Origin: Methylocella sp. | GTDB taxonomy: Bacteria; Pseudomonadota; Alphaproteobacteria; Rhizobiales; Beijerinckiaceae | Direction of reading: 5' to 3' | Length of the DNA stretch: 64,000 nt | Assembly (NCBI GenBank): GCA_037200525.1 | Contig: JBBCGG010000001.1 | Span: forward strand, 2,274,501 to 2,338,500 | Shown here: positions 61,795-64,000 of the stretch, piece by piece | How positions within the stretch are numbered: position 1 is the stretch's first letter | How the letters are laid out: each line of letters begins with the position of its first letter | Translations under genes and position numbers: made by a program | Notes under the pieces: generated by a model | Databases searched by the model: none | Told to the model about the DNA's origin: nothing | What the model saw: the letters and a program-made list of their open reading frames with translations, nothing else

Positions 61795-62326
61795 ATGCAA
61801 CAATACGCCTTCGCCGCAAAGCTTATCGCGGCAACAATCTTGGTGTCCGGCCAGAGTTATGCGCAACAGCCGGCGGGCGCCCAGTCCGCTTGACGTCGTG
61901 CCCGACAGGATGCCGTTCGAAATCCCTTATGGGCCGCCGATCTCGCTCGATCGCGCGCAGGCCGTTATCGCGGGCGCGATCGCTGAGGCGAAGAAGCGCA
62001 ACTGGAAGGTGAATGTTGCGGTGGTCGATTCGGGCGGCAACCTCGTCGCCTTTGCCCGCATGGACAATGCCCAGCTGGCCTCGATTTCAGTCGCCGAGCA
62101 CAAGGCTCGCACTTCCGCCAATTTCCGCCGGGAGACCAAGGTATTTGAGACCGCTATATATGGCGGCTTGGTCAATCAGATTACGGTTGACGGAGTGATC
62201 GGTTCGCGCGGCGGAATCCCGCTGGTCGAGGACGGCGAGCTGATCGGCGCCATCGGCGTCTCGGGCGCCGCCGCCTCGCAAGACGAGGTCTGCGCCAAGG
62301 CGGGCGTAGCAATCCTCAACAAATAA
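61795..62326 (+). pseudogene. Exported GlcG/HbpS-like protein, frameshifted after the signal peptide
   Basis: The first frame (61795-61893) is a signal peptide (MQQYAFAAKLIAATILVSGQ, cleavage SYA-QQ) that stops at a TGA. The mature domain continues in the next frame from about 61880 to 62326: PLDVVPDRMPFEIPYGPPIS, VNVAVVDSGGNLVAFARMD, SVAEHKARTSANFRRET and GGIPLVEDGELIGAIGVSG, the GlcG/HbpS (DUF336) pattern. An ATG at 61859 could yield a cytoplasmic form. One surplus or two missing bases between about 61865 and 61890 explain the break. HbpS-type proteins bind haem or cobalamin outside the cell membrane. Confidence 0.85.
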
Positions 62327-62546
62327 CGCGCCGAGACCATTTGCGACAGGTCTGAGCGGGGCGGCTTGGAAATGACGTTTCCGCCGCCTCTCTTATGCGC
62401 GCAAAGCACAATGCTTGTTGCTCTGCGCATTTGGCGTCGATTTCTTTTGAGGCGCTGCTTTGCGCTTTCGGATTTTGTGCCATCCTCAGCTTTGGCTCGT
62501 CGCGCGCAGCGCGAAACGACGCCCAAGCAATGCGGGAGGATTATGC

Positions 62547-63641
62547 ATGCGATCCATGTTTCTGGCGCTCGTCTTGGCGGTCGCCGCGGCGAGTCCCTCC
62601 CGCGCTGATGATCCCTTGCTCGCGGAGGCGACTGACCTCGCCGGCGCAGTCATGTTCGGCGAGTCTGGGGCTCCCGGCATGGTTTTGGTTGTCGTGCGCG
62701 GCGACAGCAGCGTCGTCCTCGGCTACGGCGAGACCGAAAAAGGAAATAATCAGAAGCCGGATGGAAACAGCCTGGTCCGCCTGAATTCGATCACGAAAGT
62801 CTTCACGACCGAAGTGCTCGCTTCCCTCGTCGCGGATGGCAAATTGCGCCTGACCGATACGCTGCAGCGCGACGCCGGCGATGTGAAGACGCCGGAGTTT
62901 GGCGGCAGGCCGATCACATTGCTCGATCTCGCCACCTATTCTGCTGCGCTGCCGCGCGAAATGGGATATGCGCCGGAAGGCGTTATGCCTCGCGCATGGC
63001 CGTCGCGCGCCGATCGCTGGGCGTGGCTCAGCCATTTCCAATTGCCCTGGGCGCCGGGCACGGTCGCCGCCTATTCCAATGTCGGCTTCGACCTGTTGGC
63101 GGACGCGATCGAAACGTCGGGCGGCGCACCCTATCCCGACTTGTTGCGCACGCGCGTCACCGCGCCGTTAGGCATGGCCGATACCGGCTTTGCACAGTGC
63201 AAGCGGCTCATGATCGGCCGCGGCCTCGGCGGCGCCGGCCCCTGCGTCGATACTCATGCGACCGATGGAAGCGGCGGCCTCTACAGCACCGGCAATGATG
63301 TGGCGCGCTGGCTGCGCCACAATCTCGATGACGCCAATGAGACATTGGCGTTGAGCCACGCCATCTATCGCCAGCGTCAGGCGTTGCCCGCCGCCATCGG
63401 TTTTGACGAAGCGGGACCGATGGCGGGCCTTGGCCTTGGCTGGGTCATCATGAATAGCGACGGAATTCGGCCGGCGCTTATCGAGAAAAGCGGCGGCGGC
63501 GTCGGTTTCATGAGCTATATCGCGTTCGCGCCAGGCCGCGGCGTCGGCGTGTTCGTCGCCGTCAGCCGCGCAGATTTCGGGATGTTCTCAAAATTGACCG
63601 GGGCCGCAGTCGGGATGATCGCGAACCTCGCCACGCGGTGA
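62547..63641 (+). CDS. Exported serine beta-lactamase-like hydrolase (AmpH-type)
   Basis: 364 residues from ATG 62547 with GGGAGG upstream. After a signal peptide (MFLALVLAVAAASPSRA) the serine hydrolase fold shows the SxxK motif SITK (Ser81, Lys84), the YxN motif (AYSNVGF) and EKSGGGVGF as the third element. This is the class C beta-lactamase/DD-peptidase superfamily, and the protein most resembles AmpH and related peptidoglycan-trimming enzymes of the periplasm. A clinical beta-lactamase role is unlikely from these data. It is transcribed towards guaA. Confidence 0.86.
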   Translation: MRSMFLALVLAVAAASPSRADDPLLAEATDLAGAVMFGESGAPGMVLVVVRGDSSVVLGYGETEKGNNQKPDGNSLVRLNSITKVFTTEVLASLVADGKLRLTDTLQRDAGDVKTPEFGGRPITLLDLATYSAALPREMGYAPEGVMPRAWPSRADRWAWLSHFQLPWAPGTVAAYSNVGFDLLADAIETSGGAPYPDLLRTRVTAPLGMADTGFAQCKRLMIGRGLGGAGPCVDTHATDGSGGLYSTGNDVARWLRHNLDDANETLALSHAIYRQRQALPAAIGFDEAGPMAGLGLGWVIMNSDGIRPALIEKSGGGVGFMSYIAFAPGRGVGVFVAVSRADFGMFSKLTGAAVGMIANLATR

Positions 63642-63816
63642 GGCAAAATAAACGCGCGTAGGCGCCATCGCTCAGCGAGAGCGCCGCAGCTCCTGCTTTT
63701 GCAGCGGCGTCTTGACTGCTCTCTGTTTCGGGCCAATCAAATTTCGGATGATGCGCTGCTTGCGCCGTGGACCGCGATCGCCTAATCGAGCTTTTTGCTG
63801 AAGAGAAGGACGCGGC

Positions 63817-64000
63817 ATGGCGGAGAATGATCTCCACGATACAATTGTCCGGCATCACGACAAGGTTTTGATCGTTGATTTCGGCTCGCAGGTCACGCAA
63901 CTGATCGCGCGCCGGGTGCGCGAGGCAGGCGTTTATTGCGAGATCGCGCCGTTTCAGTCAGCGGAGAAGGCCTTTGCGGAGCTGGCGCCAAAAGCCGTGA
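63817..64000 (+). CDS. guaA: GMP synthase (glutamine-hydrolysing), 5' end only
   Basis: The first 61 residues are in the window. [20 protein letters not shown] then GVYCEIAPF is the N-terminus of the class I glutamine amidotransferase domain of GuaA. The full enzyme aminates XMP to GMP in purine synthesis; the catalytic Cys and the ATP pyrophosphatase domain are beyond the right edge. AAGGA lies before the ATG at 63817. The window ends in the gene, not at a true stop. Confidence 0.93.
   Translation, partial: MAENDLHDTIVRHHDKVLIVDFGSQVTQLIARRVREAGVYCEIAPFQSAEKAFAELAPKAV

Noticed and set aside
1-64000. CRISPR arrays, prophage or conjugation modules
   Set aside because: No regularly spaced direct repeats, cas genes, phage structural genes or conjugation genes were seen.

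Overview
The window is GC-rich DNA from an alphaproteobacterium, most likely of the order Hyphomicrobiales and plausibly a Beijerinckiaceae (Methylocella-like) methylotroph. This rests on the argD-argF-hslO overlap operon, the DUF1491, AidB and LprI-type genes, a cytochrome P460 remnant and the general codon usage. The family placement is inference; no 16S gene is present.

Left part (1 to about 44 kb) is accessory and decaying. It opens with a DUF202 membrane protein, a fragment of an old yellow enzyme and a frameshifted cytochrome P460. An EmrA/EmrB-type efflux pair (3464-4705, 1863-3467, minus strand) precedes a Tat-exported GMC oxidoreductase (5041-6972). Next comes a three-gene, cobalt-type nitrile hydratase/thiocyanate hydrolase set (7283-8619) in which the usual beta subunit is split in two and the gene order is permuted. 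After tRNA-Thr(TGT) lie a phosphocholine-type phospholipase C gene killed by two frameshifts and an IS5-family insertion, a TPR-sulfotransferase fusion, a TonB-dependent haem-type receptor ruined by a stop codon and fused to a truncated IS, an L,D-transpeptidase and a large secreted phosphoesterase. From 22 to 36 kb there is a detoxification-like cluster: a tautomerase, four alpha/beta hydrolases (three exported and mutually similar) plus a decayed fifth copy, TetR and AraC regulators, an orphan response regulator with Asn instead of the phospho-acceptor Asp, a DJ-1/PfpI protein, a DNA glycosylase, and an NmrA-flavin reductase pair divergent from a TetR gene with an 18-bp palindrome. Two apparently identical 833-bp IS copies (10321-11153, 36364-37196) and a third, different 838-bp IS (37337-38174) sit in this half. 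An RND efflux operon (38935-43214) with a Gly/Ser-rich secreted protein before it and a tiny overlapping ORF after it closes this part.

Right part (about 44.8 to 64 kb) looks like core chromosome, dense and intact apart from one frameshift: argD-argF-hslO (arginine synthesis and redox chaperone Hsp33), aidB-like acyl-CoA dehydrogenase, a thiolase, DUF302, cupin, the methylmalonyl-CoA mutase small subunit without its large-subunit partner, LprI-like, DUF1491, an M20 dipeptidase, murJ, a GT2 glycosyltransferase divergent from a ChbG-type deacetylase and an SDR, an exported GlcG/HbpS-like protein with a frameshift, an AmpH-like serine hydrolase and the start of guaA.

The most interesting system is the split, permuted nitrile hydratase/thiocyanate hydrolase locus. 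Next are the phosphorylation-site-less response regulator, the amplified exported hydrolase family and several tiny ORFs coupled to larger genes. No CRISPR array, prophage or rRNA was seen.
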